This document shows, one piece after another, positions 1-9,481 of a DNA stretch of 38,584 bases. Every line of letters begins with the position of its first letter. Position 1 is the stretch's first letter. Below the pieces are notes generated by a model that did not search any database, was not told the origin of the DNA, and saw only the letters and a program-made list of their open reading frames with translations. Made by a program: the position numbers and the translations under genes. The DNA comes from Bacteroidota bacterium (GTDB lineage Bacteria > Bacteroidota > Bacteroidia > Chitinophagales > Chitinophagaceae), in assembly GCA_005882975.1 (NCBI GenBank), contig VBAS01000063.1, positions 12,671-51,254 on the forward strand, in the 5' to 3' direction.

Positions 1-903
1 ATGAACCAGGAACTATTATCAAAATTGCAGCAGGGCGATGCAAAAGCATTGGCAAGAAGTATTTCATTGGTAGAAAATGAAGCGGAGGGCTATGAAGAGT
101 TATTACGATCATTACCTCATTTATTGAATAAACCAGTTATTGGTATTACCGGCCCACCAGGAGCCGGCAAGAGTACATTGGTTGACTCCCTGATCGGTTT
201 ATTTGTAAACAATGGAAAAAAGATCGGGGTGCTTTGTGTTGATCCATCTTCACCATTTAATCTTGGTTCTTTGCTCGGAGATCGTATAAGAATGAGCAAA
301 TGGTATGATAACCCAAATGTATTCATCCGTTCTTTGGCAACACGAGGTTCATTAGGTGGTTTGCATCCGAAGATCATTGAGATAACGGAGTTGATGAAAG
401 CTGCGGTCTTTGACTTTATTATTATAGAAACAGTTGGCGTAGGCCAAAGTGAAGTTGAAATTGCAGGTCTTGCAGATATTACAGTTGTTGTTGTTGTACC
501 TGAAGCAGGTGATGAAGTACAAACCATGAAAGCTGGCCTGATGGAGATCGCTGATATATTTGTTGTAAACAAAGCAGACAGACTTGGCGCTGATCAATTT
601 GTAAAAAACTTACGACTGATGCTGGCACCTGCCTTTCATAACAGGTACGATGAAGTTCCTGTTATAAAAACAGTGGCGTCGCAAAGTGAAGGAGTAAGTG
701 ATCTGCTGAAAGAAATAGAGCATTTATTAAAACACCATCATTCAAAAGAAAAAAAATACTGGTTGCTGGCAGAAAGAGCTTACCAGCTTATTCAGCGAAA
801 GAAGATGAATGATATAGATAAAGAAAAACTCAAAGAAGAAATTAAAGAACTTTCAAACAAGAATTCATTTCAATTGTATTCATTTATAAAAAATTATTTA
901 TAG
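1..903 (+). CDS. meaB: Methylmalonyl-CoA mutase-associated GTPase MeaB (ArgK family)
   Basis: Walker A GPPGAGKST, DPSSPF, ETVGVGQSE and NKAD motifs in typical MeaB order; complete 300 aa ORF. Confidence 0.93.
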   Translation: MNQELLSKLQQGDAKALARSISLVENEAEGYEELLRSLPHLLNKPVIGITGPPGAGKSTLVDSLIGLFVNNGKKIGVLCVDPSSPFNLGSLLGDRIRMSKWYDNPNVFIRSLATRGSLGGLHPKIIEITELMKAAVFDFIIIETVGVGQSEVEIAGLADITVVVVVPEAGDEVQTMKAGLMEIADIFVVNKADRLGADQFVKNLRLMLAPAFHNRYDEVPVIKTVASQSEGVSDLLKEIEHLLKHHHSKEKKYWLLAERAYQLIQRKKMNDIDKEKLKEEIKELSNKNSFQLYSFIKNYL

Positions 904-904
904 T

Positions 905-1174
905 ATGGAAATCATTCCCAATGAAAATTTGCCAAAGATGGCTGAATGTGAGCCGGCAATTGTAAAAGTGCAACCCGGAAAAATATACTCATGGTGTACT
1001 TGTGGTTTAAGCGCAACTCAACCATTTTGTGATAGTGCACATAGAAATATACAAGACGAACCTTATCGAAGCATAAAGGTCATGTTTGATAAAGAAGAAG
1101 AAGTTTATTTCTGTCAATGTAAAAAAACTAAAACACCTCCTTTTTGTGATGATACGCATAAAAGTCTGAAGTAG
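905..1174 (+). CDS. CDGSH iron-sulfur domain protein (two CDGSH-like motifs)
   Basis: CTCGLSATQPFCDSAH and CQCKKTKTPPFCDDTH motifs; 1 nt after meaB stop. Confidence 0.85.
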   Translation: MEIIPNENLPKMAECEPAIVKVQPGKIYSWCTCGLSATQPFCDSAHRNIQDEPYRSIKVMFDKEEEVYFCQCKKTKTPPFCDDTHKSLK

Positions 1175-1353
1175 AATAATTATTGATCAAAACTTGGGAG
1201 GAGCTATCTAGTTCTAGTAACAGTACTTCTTTCCGATTTTATCTTCTGTTAATACTTTTCTTTTCAAAAGTTTTTCAAGAAAACCATCCTGGCATAACTA
1301 TATATTTTGCGATTTTTCTTTATTTCTTTAAATTTAAATTATTTAACACCACC

Positions 1354-1755
1354 ATGTCCACACTAAAGAAGATCATTTTATTACTGTCGCCTATACTTTC
1401 CTTTTCTTGTCAAACCCGACTCGAAAAACAAGGCTGGCAACGAACTGCTATAGTTACACAAGTGGATACTTCAACTATTAGGAAGGATAATGAACTTGTT
1501 ATTCAAAAGATACATGATAAAAGTTTATACTATTATGTGTTACATATTTTTGACAAAGATTCTACTAGCAAGATTATTAATCGGCAATGGAATTATGGGA
1601 ATTTTTTTAATTCCGATATAGCTTATTATAAATGGGAATCAGATTCTATGTGCCTTGTTAAATTATTGAACAAGGGAAATGTTCAGGCCACCCTCAAGCT
1701 TGGGTTTAAAGGTTCCTGGGAAAGTTTAGACATTCTCGATGAACCGAAGAAATAG
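1354..1755 (+). CDS. Hypothetical lipoprotein/secreted protein
   Basis: ORF track start at 1183 is TTG with low-quality upstream sequence; ATG at 1354 gives MSTLKKIILLLSPILSFSC signal peptide/lipobox-like N-terminus. Confidence 0.55.
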   Translation: MSTLKKIILLLSPILSFSCQTRLEKQGWQRTAIVTQVDTSTIRKDNELVIQKIHDKSLYYYVLHIFDKDSTSKIINRQWNYGNFFNSDIAYYKWESDSMCLVKLLNKGNVQATLKLGFKGSWESLDILDEPKK

Positions 1756-1915
1756 AAAACTACCAAATAAAAAATAACTGTTTGAATTACCATATTTGAA
1801 ATCTACAAGAACTTCATAATTGGATGTTCATCGATACTGCAATACTGTTTATCGAAAAAATTTCTTCGCGGCATTTACAGAAGATACTTTGGTGGCATAA
1901 ACCAACATCTTCAAA

Positions 1916-2542
1916 ATGCGAATCTTATCAATCCTTCTTTTACTAGTAGCGTCGCAAAGCTCGGCGCAAAAGAATGGAATAACCAACCACATGCTTTATA
2001 GCATTACGGTTAGTATCGATCATATTTCTTACCCGGGTAATAAAAAGTACCGGCCTAAACATATTGAGTACCCCCACCACAGTCTGCATACAGGATGGGG
2101 AGTATCAGCCGGAGTAGACATACCTTTTTCAAAAGATAATTCTAACCATTTCCAATGGGGTCAAAGTTTTCGGGCAGGATATCTTAATAACCCGGGAATT
2201 CAACATGCATTCAGATTGTATACAGAGCCAACACTTTTATACAAATTGTCTATGGAAAACTCTCAAATACTGCAAACTGGTTTACAATTTGGCTATATGA
2301 GAGTTTATCCCAAGGGAGGTATGATAAGTAAGCAACAGGAAAAAATTCATATTGATCGAAAAGGAAGAGGACAATTTACTGGCGGAATTATGTTTGGTGT
2401 CGGTTATCGTTTTCAAAATACTTCTGGGGAATTGCAAAATACTTTGCAATATCATTTCTGGTTGCAGGGGCCCTTCATTCCCAAACGTGCTCCCCTATTA
2501 CCACATCAGTCCCTTTCTTTCTCAACATCTTTTCATCTGTAA
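1916..2542 (+). CDS. Hypothetical outer-membrane beta-barrel-like secreted protein
   Basis: Signal peptide MRILSILLLLVASQSSAQ, repeated aromatic/Gly beta-strand-like segments, C-terminal SFSTSFHL. Confidence 0.6.
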   Translation: MRILSILLLLVASQSSAQKNGITNHMLYSITVSIDHISYPGNKKYRPKHIEYPHHSLHTGWGVSAGVDIPFSKDNSNHFQWGQSFRAGYLNNPGIQHAFRLYTEPTLLYKLSMENSQILQTGLQFGYMRVYPKGGMISKQQEKIHIDRKGRGQFTGGIMFGVGYRFQNTSGELQNTLQYHFWLQGPFIPKRAPLLPHQSLSFSTSFHL

Positions 2543-2552
2543 ATATTTTATT

Positions 2553-3683
2553 ATGAAAAATTTATTTTTCCTTGCAGTAGCAGTTTTACTTACGAGATAT
2601 AAAGTCCTGCAAGCACAGCCATCCGTTCAAAATATTATTAAAAACCAGAACTCAGTTTTCAATACTTCGAAACTTCAAGGATTAGTAAATGATTACGTAA
2701 ATAAAGGTTTACCCGGAATGGTACTATTGGTAAAAAATGGTGAATCCACATGGCAAACAGCCGCCGGATTTTCTGATGTAGAAAAAGGGGTCGCTATGGA
2801 AACAACCAATGAATTGATGATTGCCAGTATTACCAAAATGTTTGTTGCTGTTGTTACACTCAGGTTGCAGGAAAAGGGAAAACTGGATATTGACAAACCG
2901 ATCAATACTTTTAAGTGCGGGTATAAGTTTAAAGACATTCCAAATGCAGAGAAAATTACCATCCGGCATTTATTGAATCATACAAGTGGTTTACCTGATT
3001 TTATCAAAACCAGCCGTTATGTTACCAACCTGCTTGATCATCCTTTAAATAACTGGAAAAAGAATGATCTGTTGAAATTCCTGGCTAACACAAAGCCTGA
3101 ATTTATTCCTGGAGAAAAAGGGAAATACAGTAATTCGAATTTTTTGTTGCTGTCTGTAATACTTGATGAAGAATTTAAGGACTCGATCGATCATGCATCC
3201 CTGATCCAGAAGGATATCATTGATCCACTTCCTTTAGATCATACACATTATATCGATCGCAAGACTCCCCCAAAAAATTTGGCGCAGGGTTATGCCGACC
3301 TGTACAGCAATAACCATCTTATTAACCTCACACACCTGAATATCGGTGGATCTGGGAATGGGTTCAGCGGAATGTTTAGTACTGTTGGAGATCTGTCTAA
3401 TTTTTTGGATGCGTTATTGATCAAAAAGAGTTTGTTGAATGATAGCAGCTTAAAGCAAATGTTGAACTTTACCCAGGATTCAGAAGAAAAAGCAGTAGCA
3501 TTTGGCTTGGGCATTTGGAAAGACTTCCAGGATACAGGAGCAGATAAATTTGCTTACGGTCATAGAGGAAGAGAAGCTGCCTATACTGCAGACCTGTTTT
3601 GGTTTCCAACCCAGGATATTATGTATGCATTGATGATGAATTGCGGCATAGGTACCGTCTTGAATTTCGAAAAGAATTGGTGA
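2553..3683 (+). CDS. Serine hydrolase, beta-lactamase class C-like; 3' end probably frameshifted
   Basis: SITKMF (SxxK) and YSNSNF (YxN) motifs; ATG at 2553 with signal peptide MKNLFFLAVAVLL; ORF track start (2352) lies inside the upstream gene. Confidence 0.8.
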   Translation: MKNLFFLAVAVLLTRYKVLQAQPSVQNIIKNQNSVFNTSKLQGLVNDYVNKGLPGMVLLVKNGESTWQTAAGFSDVEKGVAMETTNELMIASITKMFVAVVTLRLQEKGKLDIDKPINTFKCGYKFKDIPNAEKITIRHLLNHTSGLPDFIKTSRYVTNLLDHPLNNWKKNDLLKFLANTKPEFIPGEKGKYSNSNFLLLSVILDEEFKDSIDHASLIQKDIIDPLPLDHTHYIDRKTPPKNLAQGYADLYSNNHLINLTHLNIGGSGNGFSGMFSTVGDLSNFLDALLIKKSLLNDSSLKQMLNFTQDSEEKAVAFGLGIWKDFQDTGADKFAYGHRGREAAYTADLFWFPTQDIMYALMMNCGIGTVLNFEKNW

Positions 3684-3796
3684 CTGAATTACTCAAGGGA
3701 TCAGAAGGCAATGTTCACAAATGATATCTTACTTTTATTTTATCGTCAAAATGCCCATGTACGACGAAATAATTTCCTTTCTCTCCGAATCACCAA

Positions 3797-3804
3797 TAGT
3801 TTTG
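3797..3804 (+). promoter_or_regulatory. Candidate -7 element (TAGTTTTG) for the lipoprotein/LytS/LytTR operon
   Basis: TAnnTTTG match 20 nt upstream of ATG 3825; TTTC about 20 nt upstream as weak -33. Confidence 0.45.
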
Positions 3805-3824
3805 AATCATAAAATTTTTCTAGT

Positions 3825-4451
3825 ATGAAAAAAGTATCTATAGTCCTCGGTTTCACTTTTCTGCTTATTTTTTTAAGTAGTTGTCTTACCACCCTCCATC
3901 CGATCTTTACGGAGAAAGACTTAGCTTATGATCCAAAACTTATTGGTACATGGAACATAGAAAGAGAAGGAAATAAAGAAAAAGTTACGATCAGCAACTT
4001 GGCAACAGAAAATTCAGTAGAACTCCCGGGAAATATTTCCGACATTAAAGAGAAGGGATACCTTATCTCCTACCAGCATGAACATAGCGAAAACCCTGAA
4101 CGGTATATTGCTTTTCTTGCCCGTATCGGCAAGTATCTTTATTTTGATTATTATCCTGCATATAAAAAAGAAGACCAAAAGATCGATGAATTCTTCGAAG
4201 CGCATTTGGTAAAAATGCATACGTCGTATCGAGTCGAAATTTTAAATGACGGAAGTTTTGAATTAAGTCAATTAGACGGATCGTATGTAAATAGCTTGAT
4301 TGACCAAAAAAAGATTCGCATCAGTCATGAAGCAGGGGCCGATGATAATATTGTGATCACAGCCTCTACGTTCGAGCTTCAACAGTATCTCATCAAATAC
4401 AGTGATGAACCTGAGGCTTATGATAGCAAAAAGACAATCTTCAAAAAATAA
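3825..4451 (+). CDS. Hypothetical lipoprotein (paralog A of tandem pair)
   Basis: Signal peptide with lipobox-like LLIFLSSC; paralogous to next gene. Confidence 0.7.
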   Translation: MKKVSIVLGFTFLLIFLSSCLTTLHPIFTEKDLAYDPKLIGTWNIEREGNKEKVTISNLATENSVELPGNISDIKEKGYLISYQHEHSENPERYIAFLARIGKYLYFDYYPAYKKEDQKIDEFFEAHLVKMHTSYRVEILNDGSFELSQLDGSYVNSLIDQKKIRISHEAGADDNIVITASTFELQQYLIKYSDEPEAYDSKKTIFKK

Positions 4452-4461
4452 ATTACCTGAT

Positions 4462-5124
4462 ATGACAAAGTCAATCTTTCTATTATTTATCCCAATCATG
4501 ATCATGCAGTCCTGCATTACATCTTTACGACCACTGGTTACTAAAAATACCGTGGTGACAGATAGCCGGCTTACCGGCACATGGAAATCAGATGGCCAGA
4601 GCTATACAATTCAAAAGGTTGTTGAAAGCGACGTTTACAAGAAATATAAAGAAAGCTCGATGAGTTTTTCTTCCCCCCCGTTCAAGCGGGACTCGATCCT
4701 TTATAGCAAATCATATGTCATCCATTATATGAAAAATAAATTCAAATACGATCTGTATGGAAGTATGATACAATTGAACGGAGAATATTTTATGAATTTT
4801 TCCGACGCAGATTTGAACGAAGATGATAGTTCCTCCATCAGTGAAAGAGAAATATGTCCCACCTGCTTTCTCCAATCTTATACAATAGCCCGTATACGAT
4901 TCAGTAACTCAAATACCATTAAGCTCGACTTTATCGATGGGGATTTTCTGTACAAACAGATCAATGCGGGACGAATGAAATTAAAACACGAAACCGATGA
5001 GTTATATGGCACCTTCCTCATCACTGCTTCTACTTATGAATTACAGCAATTCATTCAGAAGTATGGAAATGATGATCGCTTTTTCGACAAAGAAAATTCT
5101 GTTACCTTGATCCGTAAAAGCTAA
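4462..5124 (+). CDS. Hypothetical lipoprotein (paralog B of tandem pair)
   Basis: ATG at 4462 gives MTKSIFLLFIPIMIMQSC lipoprotein signal; shares SC[LI]T[TS]L[HR]P, L[IT]GTW and ITAST[FY]ELQQ with paralog A. Confidence 0.7.
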   Translation: MTKSIFLLFIPIMIMQSCITSLRPLVTKNTVVTDSRLTGTWKSDGQSYTIQKVVESDVYKKYKESSMSFSSPPFKRDSILYSKSYVIHYMKNKFKYDLYGSMIQLNGEYFMNFSDADLNEDDSSSISEREICPTCFLQSYTIARIRFSNSNTIKLDFIDGDFLYKQINAGRMKLKHETDELYGTFLITASTYELQQFIQKYGNDDRFFDKENSVTLIRKS

Positions 5125-5128
5125 GTCG

Positions 5129-6175
5129 ATGAAGAACAAGTATTGGAAGCTTACTCATCCTATACTGAGAACTATTCAGCACCTGGCATTCTGGACACTT
5201 TCTTTCTTTGTGTTCCTTTATCTTTTTAAAACAGGGGCTAAACCTGAAAAGATAGATTATGTCTATACAATACTTTTCCAGCTAACGCTCATACCGGCTG
5301 TTTATTTAAATATTGAATTGTTATTACCAAAGCTGGGAAACAGGAAACGAATCCTTCTTTATTTATTCGCATTAGCGGCCGTTATCATTTTTTTTACATG
5401 GATCAATTATAATTTTTTTGACAAATGGTCCGCAAAAGTGTTCCCAGATTATTTCTTTATCTCCTATTTCACCTTCCGTGAGATCATTCTATTCTTTTCA
5501 GTATATATCATCATTACAACCTTGTTGAAGCTTTCCAAATCATGGTTCCTGGTAAGCGGATTACAAAAAGAATTACTGGAAAAAGAAAAACAAAAAACAG
5601 AGGTAGAACTTAAAGCGCTGAAAGCACAAATAAATCCGCATTTCTTTTTTAATACATTGAACAGTATTTATTCCATGGCTCTGGACAAAGATGAACGATT
5701 GCCCGGGACCGTGCTACAACTGTCTGACCTGATGCGGTATTTTCTTTATGTGTCAAAAGATAATTTTATCCCGTTGGAAAAAGAAATGACAGTTCTTGAT
5801 AATTATATCGCCCTGCAGAAAATTCGTTCTGATTCCAGTTTGAATTTCGAAATAAAAAGCTCAGGCGAGATCAATGGTCAGAAAATAGCACCGTTGCTTT
5901 TGATTACTTTTCTTGAAAATGCATTTAAACATGGGGCTAAGGGAAGTTCGGAAAAATCGTTTATTTTTTTGAACACCATCATAGAAAAAAACAAACTGGT
6001 TTTCTCAATAGAAAATAATAAAGGATACGTGGATGAAATAAAAACCGACGAATACAACGGATTGGGTCTTGAAAATGTAAAACGCCAATTGGAATTATTA
6101 TATCCGGGAAAACATCTGTTAAAGATCAGCAATGAGCAGGATAGATTTAAAGTACAATTACAATTGAATTTATGA
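5129..6175 (+). CDS. LytS/YehU-type sensor histidine kinase (His_kinase family)
   Basis: N-terminal TM helices; LKAQINPHFFFNTLNSIYSMAL phosphoacceptor region; LLLITFLENAFKHG and GLGLENVKRQLELLYPG ATPase motifs. Confidence 0.92.
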   Translation: MKNKYWKLTHPILRTIQHLAFWTLSFFVFLYLFKTGAKPEKIDYVYTILFQLTLIPAVYLNIELLLPKLGNRKRILLYLFALAAVIIFFTWINYNFFDKWSAKVFPDYFFISYFTFREIILFFSVYIIITTLLKLSKSWFLVSGLQKELLEKEKQKTEVELKALKAQINPHFFFNTLNSIYSMALDKDERLPGTVLQLSDLMRYFLYVSKDNFIPLEKEMTVLDNYIALQKIRSDSSLNFEIKSSGEINGQKIAPLLLITFLENAFKHGAKGSSEKSFIFLNTIIEKNKLVFSIENNKGYVDEIKTDEYNGLGLENVKRQLELLYPGKHLLKISNEQDRFKVQLQLNL

Positions 6176-6876
6176 ACCGTTGTAAATGCATAATAGTAGA
6201 AGATGAGCCATTGGCACAAAATATTTTGAAAAAATATATTGGCGATCATCCCTCGCTTGAACTGGTTGCTACCTGCACTGATGCATTAGAGGCACAGCTG
6301 ATATTGAACAAGCAACCTATTCATTTGATCTTTTTGGACATCAACCTTCCTAAATTATCTGGCATAAATTTCATCAAGAGTTTGCTGCAAAGTCCGCTTA
6401 TCATTTTTACAACAGCTTACCCGGAATTCGCAGTAGAGGGTTTTGAACTCAATGCAGTTGATTATTTATTGAAGCCTTTTTCGTTTGAACGTTTTCTGAA
6501 AGCGGTGAATAAAGTCATTGAAAAATTAAACAATTCTTCTCTACCTAAAAAAGAAGAAATAGATGCTTTCATTTTTTTTAAATCAGACAAAAAGATCCAT
6601 AAAGTAGACCTCGAAAGCATTCATTACATCGAAGCAGTCGGCGATTACATGAAGGTGATCACTGATTCGGGGCAACTCCTTATCAATGAAACAATGAAAA
6701 ATTTGCAGGAAGAACTTCCGGCCAGGTCATTTATCAGGGTGCACAAAAGTTTTATCATCTCCCGTAACCGCATAAAATATATTGAAGGAAATTATATCCA
6801 GGTAGAAAACAAAAGTATCCCGATTGGCGCGACTTATCGTAATGACGTCCTTGTAAGTATTGAAAAGAAAAACTAA
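6172..6876 (+). CDS. LytTR-family response regulator
   Basis: Receiver domain (VEDEPLA, LDINLPKLSG, TTAY, LKPF) plus C-terminal LytTR domain; 4-nt ATGA overlap with kinase. Confidence 0.93.
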   Translation: MNRCKCIIVEDEPLAQNILKKYIGDHPSLELVATCTDALEAQLILNKQPIHLIFLDINLPKLSGINFIKSLLQSPLIIFTTAYPEFAVEGFELNAVDYLLKPFSFERFLKAVNKVIEKLNNSSLPKKEEIDAFIFFKSDKKIHKVDLESIHYIEAVGDYMKVITDSGQLLINETMKNLQEELPARSFIRVHKSFIISRNRIKYIEGNYIQVENKSIPIGATYRNDVLVSIEKKN

Positions 6877-6881
6877 AATAC

Positions 6882-9299
6882 TTACTCATCGTCTTCGCAC
6901 CCGATCGGTGCACCGGGCGGAATTTCTTTATGGATCGTTGGTTTTGCTTTTTCAGGCTCTTTCATTCTTTCTAATGCAAGTAACAAATGGCCTTTGTAAA
7001 TTGCTTCAGTAATTGTTTTCAACTTAGCATCAATAAAAGTTTTCAGATCTTTCAATGCTGTTTGTAATACTGATCTTACAACAAAAGAATTATTATCATT
7101 AATGCTTGCGGCCAATAAATAAGTTAATAAAACCTCTTCCGTTTGTATTTGGATCAGCCCGTCTAAACCTGTCAACCTTGGCGCTTTCCATGTTTTAGAA
7201 ATCAGCAGGCTGATCATTTCAGAAACACCCAATCCTTTACTCATTGCCTCATATTGCACCATCCTGTTCAACCTTTCAGAATTAAATAAAAAAGATAAAG
7301 GAAGATCGGCGGCAGTTTCTGCAGGAGATAAGACATCAAATGCAAGGCCGGTTCTTTTACGAAACAACTCTCTTGAAAATCCATATCCCGCCGGCAGTGG
7401 CGGAATTAATTGTGCAATGCGATCGGGTAGTCTTAAGAATTTTGGATCAATACAATCAATGATCGCATTCAATGCAGTTAATTGCTCTTCTCTTGACAAT
7501 GATCTTGTTATTATTTGCCCATCCCCTCTTAATGAATAGTTATAAAACATTCCGCCAACAACTTTAGTGGCAGCTTCTACCTGGTAACGATGATAAAAAT
7601 AAACAGGCACCAATACATCTTCAAGCATGGCCATCGGCATGCCTGGTCTGATATTTTTTTCACCAAAATCAGATAAAGCTTTGTTACGGATCTTCATAAC
7701 ATTCTTTAACTCCGCCACTGCATCAATTCCATTATCCCAAAGATGTGCCTGCGGATGCAGGCCGCCGGGTGCACGGGCATCACGATCGGAAATAAATTGC
7801 AATCCTTTCTTTTCCGCATCCGATAAAATTTTATTCAACGCTGTTTCTTCATTTATGCCGGAAGCAAAATCACTATAGCCGAAGCTGATCGCCGCTTTAT
7901 CCCATTCGCCGATCTTATTATCATACGCATTTCTTAGATCAATTTCACCGGCAACATCCAGGCTTATTGTTGGATGAGGGTAATCCATCACACTGGCACG
8001 ATCGCTTACACTTGCAGCATAATTGTGCATCAAACCAAGTGTATGACCTACTTCATGTGCTGATAATTGTTTTAATCTCTCCAATGCCATCTTCAACATT
8101 TTATTATCAACCGGCATTCCATTTTCAAAAGGTGCTAACAGACCAGTAGCAATTAAATAATCTTGTCTTACACGTAATGAACCAAGTGATACTTGTCCCT
8201 TTATTATTTCACCGGTTCGTGGATCAACAACCGATGCGCCATAACTCCAGCCCCTTGTACTACGATGTACCCAGTTGATTATATTATAACGTATATCCAT
8301 TGGATCGGCATCTTCCGGTAAAATTTTTACCTGGAAGGCATTGATATAACCTGCTGCTTCAAAAGCCTGGTTCCACCAGCTTGCACCTTCAAGCAATGCA
8401 CTTCGAATTGGCTCAGGAGTTCCATTGTCTAAATAGTATATGATCGGTTTTACAGCTTCGCTTTTCGCAGCTGATGGATCTTTTTTCTTCAGGCGATGCC
8501 GCATTATATAAAATTTCTCTATCGGTTCTGTCACCGGCGTACTATAATCATAATAAGACACAGGAATATAACTGCTGCGCGGATCAAACACTCTTGGCTT
8601 ATAATCATTATCCGGTAACTGTACAAAAGAATGATGCATTCTCAAAGTGATGGCTTCAGGTGAAGGTGTCACTGAGTTTACAAAATTGCCGGTAATGCCA
8701 TCATTATTTATAAATGTAATTGTTGTTTCAAAATCAGTATTAAGGGGAAAATTTTTAGTACGTGGTAAATAAATAGCAGAACGTGTCTTATCCAACGTAT
8801 AGTTTCCCTGTTGGCCGCTTTTTATCCGGCTGGCAACCTGCATTGCATCACGCAATAAAAAATCGGTAGCATCAACTAGATAATGATTATTACTTTCTGC
8901 TTCAACTGTAAATCCCCAAAGTGTTGATTGCGCAAATGATTGTTCAACGGCTCTTTTCTCTGCAGCATCTTTTGTTATTGCACGATAATCGTAGTTGGGT
9001 TGTATCATTAATATCTTTCTCCCTGTCTTTGAAAATTTAACTATACGTCCGCCTCCGGATAAACCACGGTCGAGTCCTATATCATTTGAGCCTAATCCCG
9101 CAGGCAGAGAAATTGTATAAAGAATTTCTGTATCAAGTTTATCTACTTCAAGCCAGATCTTACCTGAGTTTTCATCCCAGTAAAAATTAAAAAAGCCTTC
9201 AAACTTTTTCAGATCCTTTGTTTTTTCTTCAATGGTTGATAGCTTTTGAGATGAAGCAAACAGTGGCACAAAAAGTAGAAATAAAATAATTTTTCGCAT
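6882..9299 (-). CDS. Zinc-dependent metalloprotease (DUF5117/DUF5118/DUF4953-type)
   Basis: HEVGHTLGLMHN metzincin-like motif; signal peptide MRKIILFLLFVPLFASSQ from ATG at 9299; ORF track extension to 9389 likely spurious. Confidence 0.85.
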   Translation of the reverse strand: MRKIILFLLFVPLFASSQKLSTIEEKTKDLKKFEGFFNFYWDENSGKIWLEVDKLDTEILYTISLPAGLGSNDIGLDRGLSGGGRIVKFSKTGRKILMIQPNYDYRAITKDAAEKRAVEQSFAQSTLWGFTVEAESNNHYLVDATDFLLRDAMQVASRIKSGQQGNYTLDKTRSAIYLPRTKNFPLNTDFETTITFINNDGITGNFVNSVTPSPEAITLRMHHSFVQLPDNDYKPRVFDPRSSYIPVSYYDYSTPVTEPIEKFYIMRHRLKKKDPSAAKSEAVKPIIYYLDNGTPEPIRSALLEGASWWNQAFEAAGYINAFQVKILPEDADPMDIRYNIINWVHRSTRGWSYGASVVDPRTGEIIKGQVSLGSLRVRQDYLIATGLLAPFENGMPVDNKMLKMALERLKQLSAHEVGHTLGLMHNYAASVSDRASVMDYPHPTISLDVAGEIDLRNAYDNKIGEWDKAAISFGYSDFASGINEETALNKILSDAEKKGLQFISDRDARAPGGLHPQAHLWDNGIDAVAELKNVMKIRNKALSDFGEKNIRPGMPMAMLEDVLVPVYFYHRYQVEAATKVVGGMFYNYSLRGDGQIITRSLSREEQLTALNAIIDCIDPKFLRLPDRIAQLIPPLPAGYGFSRELFRKRTGLAFDVLSPAETAADLPLSFLFNSERLNRMVQYEAMSKGLGVSEMISLLISKTWKAPRLTGLDGLIQIQTEEVLLTYLLAASINDNNSFVVRSVLQTALKDLKTFIDAKLKTITEAIYKGHLLLALERMKEPEKAKPTIHKEIPPGAPIGCEDDE

Positions 9300-9481
9300 A
9301 GTCGTTAATTTACAAATTGAAGTTATGATATTAGAATTTTCCTTATAGGATAAATACGATAAAATCTGTACAATGATAAGGATTATCAATTCAATATAAA
9401 CATAGTAAAAAAGAGTATTTACCCCCTTTTAATCCTACTACCCAAACCGTACTTTAGCTTTGCTGCAAGAGATTCAATCTT

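Noticed and set aside
117-572. 151-aa antisense ORF in meaB
   Set aside because: Shadow ORF of a conserved gene; no promoter or domain evidence
1183-1353. N-terminal 57-aa extension of ORF 1183..1755
   Set aside because: TTG start, low-complexity Phe/Leu-rich AT sequence; ATG at 1354 gives a clean signal peptide
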